Positions 8,559 to 17,456 of a stretch of DNA of 64,000 nucleotides are shown in pieces. Made by a program: the position numbers and the translations under genes. Below the pieces are notes generated by a model. It worked only from the letters and a program-made list of their open reading frames with translations, was not told the origin of the DNA and did no database searches. This DNA is from Sphingobacterium gobiense (GTDB taxonomy: Bacteria > Bacteroidota > Bacteroidia > Sphingobacteriales > Sphingobacteriaceae): assembly GCF_002980575.1 (NCBI RefSeq), contig NZ_PVBS01000005.1:186001-250000 (forward strand), given 5' to 3'. Each line of letters starts with the position of its first letter. Position 1 is the stretch's first letter.

Positions 8559-10007
8559 TTATTCAGGAAAGGATTTACTTTTTTGATTCCAGAAATCCAT
8601 ATTACGAAAATTGTATTTTGAATTGTTGAATACAGGATCTTTTCCCTCACTTATCTGTCCGTTGTAGTCTTTTAGCAATATCAATACTCTGTTGTGCAAG
8701 AAAATAATGGCAATGACATTGAGCCATGCCATGATGCCGACACCAATATCCCCCAATATCCATGCGGATTCTGCCGTGGATATACAGCCTATATATACCG
8801 ATAAGAGAATAAGAAGACGCAATGTCCATATTAATAGCTTGTTTTTGCTCGCCCCCATTACAAAACTTACATTGGTTTCAGCAATATAATAATAGGCCAT
8901 GATTGTGGTAAAGGCAAAAAAGAAAAGAGCAATCGCTACAAAACTATCTCCTAACAGTGGGAAGTGTTTCGCGACGGCATGCTGCGTATATTCCGGTCCA
9001 GCCTGTATAGACTCGTGAAGGTTCTGAACAAGAAAACCTCCCTCAGGATCGGTTACGTTGTACTGCCCAGTAAACAGTATCATGAATGCCGTTGCCGTAC
9101 ATACAAATAAAGTGTCTACATATACAGAAAACCCTTGTACCAGTCCTTGTTTAATGGGATGGCTTACCGCCGCTGCTGAAGCCGCATGGGGCGCTGTACC
9201 CTGCCCGGCTTCGTTGCTATAGATACCACGCTTTACTCCCCATGATATCGCCATTCCGATGATGCCACCAAAGACAGACTCCGTGTTAAAGGCCGCATCG
9301 AATATCATGGCAATAACGGCCGGTATTTGTTGAAAATTGAGCGTCATGATAACGATCGCCATCAAGATATACGCTCCAGCCATAAACGGTACAACATATT
9401 CTGCCACCCGGCTTATACGTTTGACACCGCCAATAATAATAAAGGCAAGAAGTGACACCAATACTACTGCGATAACGTGGTGAGAAATCCCAAAAGAGGA
9501 ATGGACAGCTAACGAAATACTATTGCTCTGAACACTTGGTAATAAAAAACCGGTACTGATAATGGTAACAACCGCAAATGTCCATGCAAAGACTTTAGAG
9601 TTTAATCCTTTCAAAATATAAAATGCTGGCCCACCTCGATACTGCCCATCCTTTACCTCCTTGTACATTTGCCCGAGGGAGGCTTCAATGATGGCGGAAG
9701 AACTACCAAGAAACGCAATCACCCACATCCAAAACACTGCTCCTGGACCGCCCATACCGATGGCGGTAGCGACACCTGCTATATTACCTGTTCCAACACG
9801 TCCCGATATTGCGAGGGAAAAAGCTTGAAATGAAGATATACCTCGGCTTGAGTTACTACCTGCAAAAAGAAGTTTTATCATGTGTTTGAGATAACGTACT
9901 TGGGGAAACCGAAAACGCAAAGTAAAATAGATCCCTGTAAACAGGCAGAGGTATACAAGGGCGTCGCTCCAGACAATATTATAAATTTGGTTTATGAACT
10001 GCTGCAT
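8559..10007 (-). CDS. alanine:cation symporter (AGCS family)
   Basis: The 482-residue polytopic membrane protein has about 10-11 hydrophobic helices. Family landmarks are FRFPQVRYLKHMIKLLF near the N-terminus, SSFQAFSLAISGRVGTGNIAGVATAIG (about residues 58-84, the conserved sodium/amino-acid site), FLGSSSAIIEASLGQMYK, and GVKRGIYSNEAGQGTAPHAAS in the middle. It would import alanine or glycine with sodium or protons. The alanine dehydrogenase at 1891 could deaminate its cargo. It is divergent from putP across a 400-bp spacer and upstream of the Usp gene. Confidence 0.9.
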   Translation of the reverse strand: MQQFINQIYNIVWSDALVYLCLFTGIYFTLRFRFPQVRYLKHMIKLLFAGSNSSRGISSFQAFSLAISGRVGTGNIAGVATAIGMGGPGAVFWMWVIAFLGSSSAIIEASLGQMYKEVKDGQYRGGPAFYILKGLNSKVFAWTFAVVTIISTGFLLPSVQSNSISLAVHSSFGISHHVIAVVLVSLLAFIIIGGVKRISRVAEYVVPFMAGAYILMAIVIMTLNFQQIPAVIAMIFDAAFNTESVFGGIIGMAISWGVKRGIYSNEAGQGTAPHAASAAAVSHPIKQGLVQGFSVYVDTLFVCTATAFMILFTGQYNVTDPEGGFLVQNLHESIQAGPEYTQHAVAKHFPLLGDSFVAIALFFFAFTTIMAYYYIAETNVSFVMGASKNKLLIWTLRLLILLSVYIGCISTAESAWILGDIGVGIMAWLNVIAIIFLHNRVLILLKDYNGQISEGKDPVFNNSKYNFRNMDFWNQKSKSFPE

Positions 10008-10406
10008 CCAGTGATGTTAAAGTTTAAGAGCCCTAAGGTAGAAAAAAATACACACTAAAAACAAATTATAGAATTTACCTATCTTTTTTCTATAACTTAT
10101 ATCTTCTGTTTATACACAATTAATATCCGACTATTTATCGCGGCAGATATGATTTTTTTTTTACCTTTATCCCGAACCGCTTGCATTACATGTGATTTAA
10201 GGTTAGGAATGTGGTGGGTACAAGATGAACTTACCGAAGGCGTTTTTGTCATTCTTAAAATATATAGAATCAACTTGAGCGTTGCTCGGTTTTTTATCTC
10301 CACCAATCTATGGACATTCTTCCGACCTGATTCCCAGGCGCTGATGCAATCACATTTTACGAAGAGGTTTTTTGTATCATTAGAAAAATTCAAATAACTA
10401 TTGCTC
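10008..10406. other. divergent intergenic region between the alanine and proline symporter genes
   Basis: These 399 bp must hold the promoters of both divergent transporters. Overlapping open frames on both strands (up to 103 codons) show no recognisable protein, no start signal and no conserved composition. I find no hairpin terminator and no convincing TAnnTTTG box in it. Confidence 0.5.
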
Positions 10407-11915
10407 ATGAATATTTACGAGGTGATTTCCATCGGTTTATACGTATTGATTATGATTATGATCGGTATCTACGGATATCGAAAATCGACAAGCAACTCAG
10501 AGGAATTTTTAATAGGTGGACGCAAGATGGGACCATTTGTGACTGCCTTGTCTGCAGGGGCATCCGATATGAGTGGATGGCTATTGATGGGATTGCCCGG
10601 CGCAATGTACATGATGGGAATGTCTGGTTCGTGGCTCGCTATCGGGCTGACAACAGGTGCATTTCTCAATTATGTCATCGTAGCGCCACGTTTACGCGTA
10701 TACACCGAGGTGGCAAAAAATGCTATAACGCTTCCGGTATTCTTTGAAAACCGATTCCGGGACAAGTCACAACTGTTGAAACTAGTATCCTCCGTTTTTA
10801 TTTTGATATTCTTTACGCTGTATACTTCCGCGGGCATGGTTTCCGGAGGCAGACTGTTTGAATCTGCTTTTAACATGGATTACAGTATCGGTCTTTGGGC
10901 TACGTCGCTAGTCGTCGTTTTTTATACGTTTATCGGCGGTTTTATGGCCGTCAGTTTAACAGACGCTGTACAGGGTAGTATCATGGTCATCGCGCTGCTC
11001 CTGATACCATCGGTTGTTGTTTTTCAACTAGGGGGAGTAGAAGAAACATTAGACATCATCCAACGCAAGAACACTAACTATATGGATATGTTGCGGGGAA
11101 CTACTGCTGTTTCTATTGTTTCTCTGCTAGCATGGGGCCTGGGATACTTCGGTCAGCCGCACATTCTTGTCCGATTTATGGCAATCGATAGTGTGAAGGA
11201 TATAAAAAAGGCAAGGCGGGTAGGCATGACCTGGATGGCAGGAACAGTTCTTGGTTCCCTACTCCTGGGATTTTTTGGAATTGCATACCTTCAACAGTTC
11301 GATGCGGAAACCATGCAGCGGTTCGATGCGTCGCAAGAACTATCGGAAACGATATTCATATACCTTTCAAAAGCTCTTTTCCATCCACTTATCGGCGGAT
11401 TCCTGCTTTCAGCCATTTTGGCCGCGGTTATGAGTACGATATCATCCCAACTTCTAGTCACTTCCAGCTCGATGACAGAGGATATTTACAGAACATTTTT
11501 TAATAAACACGCCAATGCAAGGAACATGCTTATCATGAGCCGGCTCTCTGTCCTTGTCGTTGCAATCGTTGCGTTTCTACTCGCATTGAATCCACAAGAA
11601 AGCATTCTTGGGCTTGTTGGTAATGCCTGGGCCGGATTTGGCGCAGCCTTCGGTCCGTTGGTTATTCTGTCATTGCTTTGGAAGCGTATGACAGTGGCGG
11701 GAGCCTTGGCGGGTATGTTAGTGGGTGGAGCCACGGTCTTACTATGGATTTACATACCCCACGACTACAAGGAAGTATATGAAATTATTCCAGGGTTTCT
11801 TTTAAGCTTTCTGACGATCGTCGTCGTTTCACTGATGGGTAAACCTGTTTCGGCAGAAATCGAGAAGGAATTTGAAGAAGTAAGGACGAGAACGTCCAGT
11901 TCAGACACACAGTAA
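10407..11915 (+). CDS. putP: sodium/proline symporter
   Basis: The 502-residue protein of the SSS family has about 13 membrane helices. Diagnostic segments are GGRKMGPFVTALSAGASDMSGW (about residues 40-61, the PutP sodium/proline site with the S-D-M-S-G-W motif), a LPGAMYMMG helix, YTSAGMVSGGRLFES, GFMAVSLTDAVQG and AWGLGYFGQPHILVRFMA (~250). It imports proline with Na+ for use as carbon and nitrogen source or osmolyte. ATG at 10407 is preferred over the TTG two codons upstream. No proline dehydrogenase is in the window. It converges with pntB across a perfect inverted repeat. Confidence 0.92.
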   Translation: MNIYEVISIGLYVLIMIMIGIYGYRKSTSNSEEFLIGGRKMGPFVTALSAGASDMSGWLLMGLPGAMYMMGMSGSWLAIGLTTGAFLNYVIVAPRLRVYTEVAKNAITLPVFFENRFRDKSQLLKLVSSVFILIFFTLYTSAGMVSGGRLFESAFNMDYSIGLWATSLVVVFYTFIGGFMAVSLTDAVQGSIMVIALLLIPSVVVFQLGGVEETLDIIQRKNTNYMDMLRGTTAVSIVSLLAWGLGYFGQPHILVRFMAIDSVKDIKKARRVGMTWMAGTVLGSLLLGFFGIAYLQQFDAETMQRFDASQELSETIFIYLSKALFHPLIGGFLLSAILAAVMSTISSQLLVTSSSMTEDIYRTFFNKHANARNMLIMSRLSVLVVAIVAFLLALNPQESILGLVGNAWAGFGAAFGPLVILSLLWKRMTVAGALAGMLVGGATVLLWIYIPHDYKEVYEIIPGFLLSFLTIVVVSLMGKPVSAEIEKEFEEVRTRTSSSDTQ

Positions 11916-11964
11916 TGTAAACGAAGAAAGCATCAATCATGGATTGATGCTTTCTTCGTTTACA
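11916..11964. terminator. bidirectional terminator, 23-bp perfect inverted repeat
   Basis: Arms 11916-11938 and 11942-11964 pair perfectly around a 3-nt loop, starting directly after the putP stop codon. It serves putP (+) and the pnt operon (-). Its outer half (AAACGAAgAAA-like) resembles that of the terminator at 7520. Confidence 0.85.
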
Positions 11965-11995
11965 AGTTGGCAATCGCTGCAAATAGCTAAAAGAA

Positions 11996-13387
11996 TTATA
12001 TTTCCTTTAGCTCTCCAACCAATTTAGTAATGGTTTGCTTGGCATCGCCAAAGAGCATAAGACAGTTATCCGCACCAAATAACTCATTCTCAATACCGGC
12101 GTATCCTTTCCCCATGCTTCTTTTACTAACGATAACGGTCTGTGCTTTCTCGACGTTCAAGACCGGCATACCAAAAATCGGACTATTCGGGTTTGTTTTA
12201 GCCGCAGGATTAACTACATCGTTAGCTCCAACCACAAATACAAGATCCGTATTGGCAAAGTCATCATTAATTTCGTCCATTTCGATAAGCTTATCATAAG
12301 ATATATTTGCTTCTGCTAAGAGTACATTCATATGTCCCGGCATTCTACCTGCAACGGGGTGGATAGCAAAACGTACGTCGACACCTTTTTTTTCACACAA
12401 TTCACTTAGTTCTCGAATGGTATGCTGAGCTTGCGCAACGGCCATTCCATAGCCGGGAACGATGATTAGAGAAGAAACGGAATCAAAGATTTGGGCGGCT
12501 TCTTCAACACCCACTTCTTTCACAACTATTTGCGGACCATCAGCTGATGTGCCTCCCCCACCAGATGTCTGGCCAAACCCTCCTAAAAGGACGTTGGCCA
12601 ATGAGCGGTTCATCGCCTTACACATAATCTGTGTGAGAATAATTCCTGAAGCTCCTACCAACGCACCAGATACAATGAGTACATTGTTGTTAAGAACAAA
12701 ACCTGTTGCACAGGCAGCCATTCCCGAATAGGAATTTAGTAAGGAGATAACAACCGGCATGTCCGCTCCGCCGATGGGGATAACCACAAGTATCCCTATA
12801 CTTAAAGCGAGAACACCTAGTACGATAATGTAGATCGGATTCGTAAAATCTGTCAATGCAAAAACTGCAACAACGACAGACAATACTAATAGAATCAAAT
12901 TGACGAGATGTTGACCTTTAAAAAGAATCGCCCGACCCGACATTTTTCCGCTGAGCTTCATAAAAGCAATAATCGATCCAGTGAATGTAACTCCCCCGAT
13001 GAAGATACTCAAAGCAACGCTAACTCCCGTTATTGTATCAACTCCTAAATTGCGTTGTTGTGTATTCAGCCAAAAATCAGATAAAGCCACAGCCAGCGAT
13101 GCCAACCCTCCGAAGCCATTAAACATAGCTACCATCTCCGGAATCTTTGTCATTTGCACTTTAAATGCAATAACTAACCCAATAGTGGACCCGATAAGAA
13201 CACATATAAGTATATCAATCAGTGAAATAGCCTCTACCTGAACGACAGTTGCCAATACGGCGATGAACATACCAACTGACGAGACGATATTTCCTTTGCG
13301 AGCGGTTTTCGTACGTCCTAACATTTTAATGCCGGCTATAAACAATATAGAGGCGACTAGATATGAGATTTGTATTATGATGTTCAT
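11996..13387 (-). CDS. pntB: NAD(P) transhydrogenase, beta subunit
   Basis: The 463-residue subunit has an N-terminal half of about eight to nine membrane helices (proton channel, domain II) and a C-terminal NADP(H)-binding domain III. Domain III markers are IIVPGYGMAVAQAQ (~310), FAIHPVAGRMPGHMNVLLAE, VVGANDVVNPAAKT and KRSMGKGYAGIENELF (~425). With PntAA and PntAB it forms the inner-membrane enzyme that uses the proton gradient to transfer hydride from NADH to NADP+, supplying NADPH. It is the last gene of the operon, 6 bp after pntAB. Confidence 0.95.
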   Translation of the reverse strand: MNIIIQISYLVASILFIAGIKMLGRTKTARKGNIVSSVGMFIAVLATVVQVEAISLIDILICVLIGSTIGLVIAFKVQMTKIPEMVAMFNGFGGLASLAVALSDFWLNTQQRNLGVDTITGVSVALSIFIGGVTFTGSIIAFMKLSGKMSGRAILFKGQHLVNLILLVLSVVVAVFALTDFTNPIYIIVLGVLALSIGILVVIPIGGADMPVVISLLNSYSGMAACATGFVLNNNVLIVSGALVGASGIILTQIMCKAMNRSLANVLLGGFGQTSGGGGTSADGPQIVVKEVGVEEAAQIFDSVSSLIIVPGYGMAVAQAQHTIRELSELCEKKGVDVRFAIHPVAGRMPGHMNVLLAEANISYDKLIEMDEINDDFANTDLVFVVGANDVVNPAAKTNPNSPIFGMPVLNVEKAQTVIVSKRSMGKGYAGIENELFGADNCLMLFGDAKQTITKLVGELKEI

Positions 13388-13393
13388 TCTTTC

Positions 13394-13681
13394 CTATTTT
13401 TTTTTGAACATTTTCAGCATTCTGTCAGTAACCGTGTAACCACCAACCACATTAATGGTTGCTAAAATAAGTGCCAGCATTCCCAGCCACTTACTTACGG
13501 AAACAAATCCCAGTTCATTGCAGGCGAGAATTGCCCCCACAATAGTGATTCCGGAAATCGCATTTGATCCTGACATCAGTGGGGTATGAAGCGTCGGAGG
13601 CACTTTATTTATTAGCTCAAAACCTAGATAACTGGCTAATATTAATATGTACAATAGAATAATAAAACTCTCAGCAGACAT
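13394..13681 (-). CDS. pntAB: NAD(P) transhydrogenase, alpha subunit membrane part
   Basis: The 95-residue protein consists of about three membrane helices (residues 8-30, 36-55, 62-80). It contains the conserved PPTLHTPLMSGSNAISGI segment of transhydrogenase domain II. In E. coli this is the C-terminus of PntA; here it is a separate polypeptide, as in Rhodospirillum and many Bacteroidota. It lies between pntAA and pntB with short gaps (17 and 6 bp), so the three are one transcript. Confidence 0.95.
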   Translation of the reverse strand: MSAESFIILLYILILASYLGFELINKVPPTLHTPLMSGSNAISGITIVGAILACNELGFVSVSKWLGMLALILATINVVGGYTVTDRMLKMFKKK

Positions 13682-13698
13682 AACTTATGATTTTTGAA

Positions 13699-14823
13699 TT
13701 ATTTAGATAAAATAGATTTTGTAAATTCATGCACCAATTCCCCTTGATGTGTGATCAATGCTCCTTTGGTTATTTCTTCGTCCATCTCCCATTTAAAACC
13801 TTCGTTGTTGGCTAGATGAAGTAAAAGAGCACTAATATTGGTTGCATACAGTTGACTAGCATTGACGGGCAACAATGACGGAATGTTAGATTCCCCGATT
13901 ATAGTGACATTATATTTTTCGACAGTCTTGTTAAATTCTGAAATTTCACAATTACCTCCAGATTCAACGGCCATATCGACAATTACGGAACCGGCTTTCA
14001 TAGATTTAACCATTTCCTCTGTAACCAGAATTGGTGACTTCTTACCCATCACTAGCGCGGTTGTAATGACAAGATCAGCGTCTTTGATTTTATCTTTAAT
14101 CAATTGCTGCTGTTTTGCTAGAAATTCTTGCGAGACTTCTTTCGCATAGCCGCCTTCTGTTTTTACTTCCTCGGCTGTCTCAACAACTAAAAAGCGGCCA
14201 CCTAACGACTCCACTTGCTCCTTTGTTTCTGGCCGCACATCGGATACTTCGACCACAGCACCCAGACGTTTGGCAGTAGCGATAGCTTGTAAACCAGCTA
14301 CTCCAGCTCCAAAGACAAGCACCTTCGCGGGAGTAATTGTTCCAGCGGCGGTCATCATCAATGGGAATATTTTTCCCAAGGCATTCGCTCCTATAACTAC
14401 CGCTTTATAGCCCGCCAAATTTGCTTGCGAACTCAAAGCGTCCATTTTCTGCGCTCGTGATATACGAGGTACCGCATCCATAGCGAACGAGGTAATTTGA
14501 CGAGCGTTTAGCATATCGAGAAGTTCCGGTTGCGTATAAGGGTATAGCAAAGAAATACTGACCGCTTGTTTTTTATACTGCGAAGCTTCTTCTCGCGTAG
14601 GAGCGTTCACTTTGAGAACGACGTCTGCATTAAAAATCTCGGTTTTTGAAACAATACCTGCGCCCGCCAATTTGTAATCTTCATCGGCGAAGTTAGAACC
14701 TAGCCCAGCGCCACTTTCTATCTGAACCTGAAAACCTTTCTTGACGAGCATTTTAACTATCTCCGGACTAAGCGCCACTCTACGCTCATTGATTTTGGTT
14801 TCTTTAAGTACCCCTAGAATCAT
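13699..14823 (-). CDS. pntAA: NAD(P) transhydrogenase, alpha subunit soluble NAD-binding part
   Basis: The 374-residue protein is domain I of transhydrogenase, a homologue of alanine dehydrogenase. It opens MILGVLKETKINERRVALSP, has the NAD-binding fold VLVFGAGVAGLQAIATAKRLGA (~170-191) followed by VSDVRPETKEQVESLGG, and the domain-I loop around residues 220-235. It binds NAD(H) on the cytoplasmic side. First gene of the three-gene operon; upstream lies an AT-rich 90-bp spacer and the terminator of the oppositely placed small genes' transcript, so its promoter must lie in 14824-14910, where I cannot pick a clear box. Confidence 0.95.
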   Translation of the reverse strand: MILGVLKETKINERRVALSPEIVKMLVKKGFQVQIESGAGLGSNFADEDYKLAGAGIVSKTEIFNADVVLKVNAPTREEASQYKKQAVSISLLYPYTQPELLDMLNARQITSFAMDAVPRISRAQKMDALSSQANLAGYKAVVIGANALGKIFPLMMTAAGTITPAKVLVFGAGVAGLQAIATAKRLGAVVEVSDVRPETKEQVESLGGRFLVVETAEEVKTEGGYAKEVSQEFLAKQQQLIKDKIKDADLVITTALVMGKKSPILVTEEMVKSMKAGSVIVDMAVESGGNCEISEFNKTVEKYNVTIIGESNIPSLLPVNASQLYATNISALLLHLANNEGFKWEMDEEITKGALITHQGELVHEFTKSILSK

Positions 14824-14910
14824 TATTTTTGAATATTATTACAATAAACCAATTACCTCTAAAAAATATTGCAAATTCGCCGAATATAAGACATTAATTA
14901 ATATAATTAA

Positions 14911-14958
14911 AATAAAAAGCGGCAATAAATAAAATAAAAATTATTTATTGCCGCTTTT
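14911..14958 (-). terminator. intrinsic terminator after the 80-residue Lys/Glu-rich gene
   Basis: A 17-bp perfect stem (14942-14958 with 14915-14931) and 10-nt loop is followed on the minus strand by T residues. It begins 15 bp after the stop at 14974 and supports that small gene being transcribed. Confidence 0.8.
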
Positions 14959-14973
14959 AGTATGGAATTTATA

Positions 14974-15216
14974 TTACTTTTTATTATCCGCTTTTTTATC
15001 TTTTATTTTTCGCTCCAAAGGCCGGTCCGTAGGATCATTTGGCATAACATTCAGTTGCTCTACCTGCGGATCTACGCCAGCTTCCCCATCGCCATCTTTA
15101 GTACGTTCTGTCTTTTCAACCACCGACCCAAGTTCCTGATAAGTATCTCCTTCTTTCTTTTTCTTTTTCTCTCTGAGACCTGTCTTTTCATTCTCTACTT
15201 TTGTTGCCATAACCAT
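14974..15216 (-). CDS. small highly charged protein of unknown function
   Basis: The 80-residue protein is almost entirely hydrophilic, with a KKKKK run near residue 20 and a Lys/Asp-rich C-terminus, and is predicted to be disordered. I recognise no family. It starts 5 bp after the DUF4142 gene stop and is followed at once by a strong terminator, which is the main support for it being a gene. ATG 15216 and ATG 15210 (MATKVEN) are alternative starts. Gene order (USP nearby, DUF4142 partner) suggests a stress-related role, which is inference. Confidence 0.55.
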   Translation of the reverse strand: MVMATKVENEKTGLREKKKKKEGDTYQELGSVVEKTERTKDGDGEAGVDPQVEQLNVMPNDPTDRPLERKIKDKKADNKK

Positions 15217-15221
15217 TTATT

Positions 15222-15779
15222 TTATAAGGTTTCAATTGAATCTTCTTTCATAGAATGAGAAGGCGTATCAGATTTTGATTTTACTTGTAACGATTTTGCC
15301 TGCTCCAAATGGTTTCTAAGCGATGGCACCTTTTCCGCAGCCCAACTTCTAAACTCCTGATCACTTAAATTATTAGCTGCATTTTCAAATAATACAATAG
15401 CACTTTCGTGGGTTTTTACCGCAACATCCTTGAACGCGTTATCAAAATCCGCTCCTGAGAGCACAGATAACGACTCTAATATGGAAGCTTGATTTTCTTC
15501 CATACCATTCGGTACAACTAATTTTTTGGCCAACGCAGCGTCTTGCAATTCCTCAAGCACCTTGGTATGATCATTTATCAACATTTGACCATATCGCTTG
15601 ATTTCCTCATTTTCTGACTGCTTTAAGGCCTGTGTTCCCAATGCGATTTCGAATTGGTTCGAACTAACCGCTTTCGTTAAAAACTCTTGGTCCCTATTAG
15701 CCTCCTGTGCGGATATACGTGGTAAAAATAGAATAACCGTACCTAGCACGGCGAAACAATACTTGAGATATCTTTTCAT
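15222..15779 (-). CDS. DUF4142 family exported protein
   Basis: The 185-residue protein has a signal peptide (residues 1-24, ending RISAQ) and a helical DUF4142 domain, about residues 30-165. Typical segments are DQEFLTKAVSSNQFEIALG, ALKQSENEEIKRYGQMLINDH, FDNAFKDVAVKTHESAIVLFE and VPSLRNHLEQAKSL. The family has a ferritin-like four-helix bundle and is periplasmic; no enzymatic role is established. Its neighbours (charged 80-mer, small membrane protein, Usp) form a set often seen together in soil Bacteroidota stress regions, by my recollection. Confidence 0.85.
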   Translation of the reverse strand: MKRYLKYCFAVLGTVILFLPRISAQEANRDQEFLTKAVSSNQFEIALGTQALKQSENEEIKRYGQMLINDHTKVLEELQDAALAKKLVVPNGMEENQASILESLSVLSGADFDNAFKDVAVKTHESAIVLFENAANNLSDQEFRSWAAEKVPSLRNHLEQAKSLQVKSKSDTPSHSMKEDSIETL

Positions 15780-15857
15780 ACTTTCATACTTTTGTTATTT
15801 TAATAAAGAATTATGACCGTCCTACGTAAATCAGAACGCTCTTTAATCTCCTTAATA

Positions 15858-16100
15858 TTAATCATGTCCTTGTGTTTTGACAATCTTATTGTAAATGCCA
15901 AAAAGTAAAAAAGGAGCAACCCACTGTCCAACAAACAAAGCGGTATGCTTATGTCCCATACATTTTAACGTAGCGGATGCCGCCATCGCCGCAATGGCGA
16001 CACATAAATATGCCTTTGATGGCACTTGCGCTGTCTTATTTTCAATTTCCTTGGTCATTTCGCCTTCCTTCGCATTGACGTTTTTTTCTAAATTTTCCAT
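15858..16100 (-). CDS. small membrane protein of unknown function
   Basis: The 80-residue protein has a charged N-terminus (~28 residues, Glu/Lys-rich), then two hydrophobic stretches (about residues 30-46, with AIAAMAASATLKCMG, and 53-70, FVGQWVAPFLLFGIYNKI). The GQWVAPFLLFGIYNK motif is one I have seen in small Sphingobacteriaceae proteins without assigned function. It has its own ATG at 16100 with an AAGGAAT stretch upstream, and is separated from the DUF4142 gene by 78 bp. A gene call is likely, function unknown. Confidence 0.65.
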   Translation of the reverse strand: MENLEKNVNAKEGEMTKEIENKTAQVPSKAYLCVAIAAMAASATLKCMGHKHTALFVGQWVAPFLLFGIYNKIVKTQGHD

Positions 16101-16263
16101 GTTATTCCTTTTTAATTAAACCATCTATTTTTATTACTGCCTTTTATTATTTGCATATACATTTGTTGTAGCAGCTTCAAGAGTACAATATATCTCTTTC
16201 ATAGTAAAAGGATTATATCTCGAAATAGTTGGCTAAAAATTAAATACGGGTATTTCACGCCAC

Positions 16264-16279
16264 TGAGATACGTATCTCA
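16264..16279. promoter_or_regulatory. 16-bp perfect palindrome in the divergent region upstream of usp
   Basis: TGAGATACGTATCTCA is self-complementary over all 16 bases and lies 100 bp before the Usp start codon and 163 bp before the divergent small gene. Without a loop it fits a dimeric-regulator operator better than an RNA hairpin. GGTATTTAT-like boxes flank it (16248, 16290, 16308). Confidence 0.45.
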
Positions 16280-16379
16280 CACTCCGACTCGTATTTATTC
16301 CGTTTTAGGTATTTATTTAATAAACAATCCCTTACAACAAATTGTTCATTAAATACGGTTAATAGAAAAACATAATCAG

Positions 16380-17219
16380 ATGAAAACAATTATCATTACA
16401 ACAGACTTTTCAGAATCAGCACTAAATGCTGCCAGATATGCCACGAAACTAGCAAAATCTGTAGAGGCAAATCATATTATACTTTATCACGCATATGACA
16501 ATTTGCCTATTGGCACAGATCTCCCGATGACAGACGCAGCCCCTTCTCTAGAGAAACAAAGTTTATCAAATTTAGAGGCGGTACAGCAGGAATTAATACA
16601 GATACTCGGAGGAAATAGCTCTGTGAGCATCCATGTGGTAACGAATCACTTCCCATTACTACACGGTATTGAAGGACTTCTCGAGAAATGGGATGCTGAT
16701 CTGGTTGTAGTAGGAGCCACGGGAAGGAGTAATTTGGAACAGGCACTAATCGGCAGTAATACGGCCAACCTAGCGTCATCCTTAAAGCGACCATTGCTTA
16801 TCGTCCCCAATCATGCTGGCTACGAGCCTATCCGCAAGATCGTTTTCGCCTGCGATTTAAAAGAAATATCGCCTGCCACGCCCGTGGCCGAAATTGCCCA
16901 ATGGCTAGAAAGACTTCGCGCAAAATTACTGGTTCTGAATGTCATACCAGAAGCGAAACAAGCAAACCCCGACACAACTACGGAGCAATATAAAATAAAT
17001 GCGCTATTGGAAGTATTCCAACCGGAATATCACTATACAACAGGTGATGACATTGCAGAAGAAATAGAAACCTTTGCTGAATACCATAACGCTGGATTAA
17101 TTGTTACTATTCCAAAATCATATGGATTCTTTGAGCGACTATTTCACCGAAGGGTAAGCAAACAGCTGATCAAAAAATCGAGCATTCCGCTCTTGCTTCT
17201 TAAAGAAAAAGAGGAATAG
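16380..17219 (+). CDS. tandem-domain universal stress protein
   Basis: The 279-residue protein holds two Usp domains (about 1-142 and 148-279). The first ends with GATGRSNLEQALIGSNT, an exact G-2x-G-9x-G-S ATP-binding loop, so this copy should bind ATP; the second domain ends RRVSKQLIKKSSIPLLLLK. It shares the opening TIIITTDFSESALNAARYA-type pattern and size with the Usp at 7617. Its leader shares two features with the leader of the acidic protein gene at 17457: GGTATTTAT boxes and an identical AATCAGATGAAAAC start context. A short strong terminator follows. Confidence 0.9.
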   Translation: MKTIIITTDFSESALNAARYATKLAKSVEANHIILYHAYDNLPIGTDLPMTDAAPSLEKQSLSNLEAVQQELIQILGGNSSVSIHVVTNHFPLLHGIEGLLEKWDADLVVVGATGRSNLEQALIGSNTANLASSLKRPLLIVPNHAGYEPIRKIVFACDLKEISPATPVAEIAQWLERLRAKLLVLNVIPEAKQANPDTTTEQYKINALLEVFQPEYHYTTGDDIAEEIETFAEYHNAGLIVTIPKSYGFFERLFHRRVSKQLIKKSSIPLLLLKEKEE

Positions 17220-17251
17220 AAAGCTTCACGAATGCATTCAAATAGCCTAGA

Positions 17252-17277
17252 CGACCCTTAACAGGGTCGTTTTTTTT
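17252..17277 (+). terminator. intrinsic terminator after usp
   Basis: An 8-bp GC-rich perfect stem (17252-17259 with 17264-17271), 4-nt loop, then a T run. Confidence 0.85.
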
Positions 17278-17327
17278 AAATACCGTATATAACTGATTAA
17301 CGTAAATCGAGCAAATATCATCATTGA

Positions 17328-17357
17328 GGGTATTTATTTTATTTTTTGGGTATTTAT
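17328..17357 (+). promoter_or_regulatory. two GGGTATTTAT direct repeats 20 bp apart upstream of the acidic-protein gene
   Basis: The decamer occurs at 17328-17337 and 17348-17357, on the same face of the helix (20-bp period). Related boxes precede the Usp gene at 16248, 16290 and 16308. They could be binding sites of a regulator or -10 elements of an alternative sigma factor. Function is inferred from repetition only. Confidence 0.4.
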
Positions 17358-17456
17358 CACTGCAACTATATTAAACTGAAAAGGTTCTATTTACACATTA
17401 ATACATAAAATATAATGAAATTGGGCTATAGCTCTGTTTCATAAAAAAATAATCAG

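Noticed and set aside
10097..10408. Overlapping open frames of 103 (-) and 82 (+) codons between the two symporters
   Set aside because: No family, no ribosome site, mutually overlapping, and located where divergent promoters are expected.
14741..15258. Plus-strand frames opposite the pntAA start and the 80-residue gene
   Set aside because: Antisense shadows of minus-strand genes; the terminator at 14911-14958 is oriented for the minus-strand gene.
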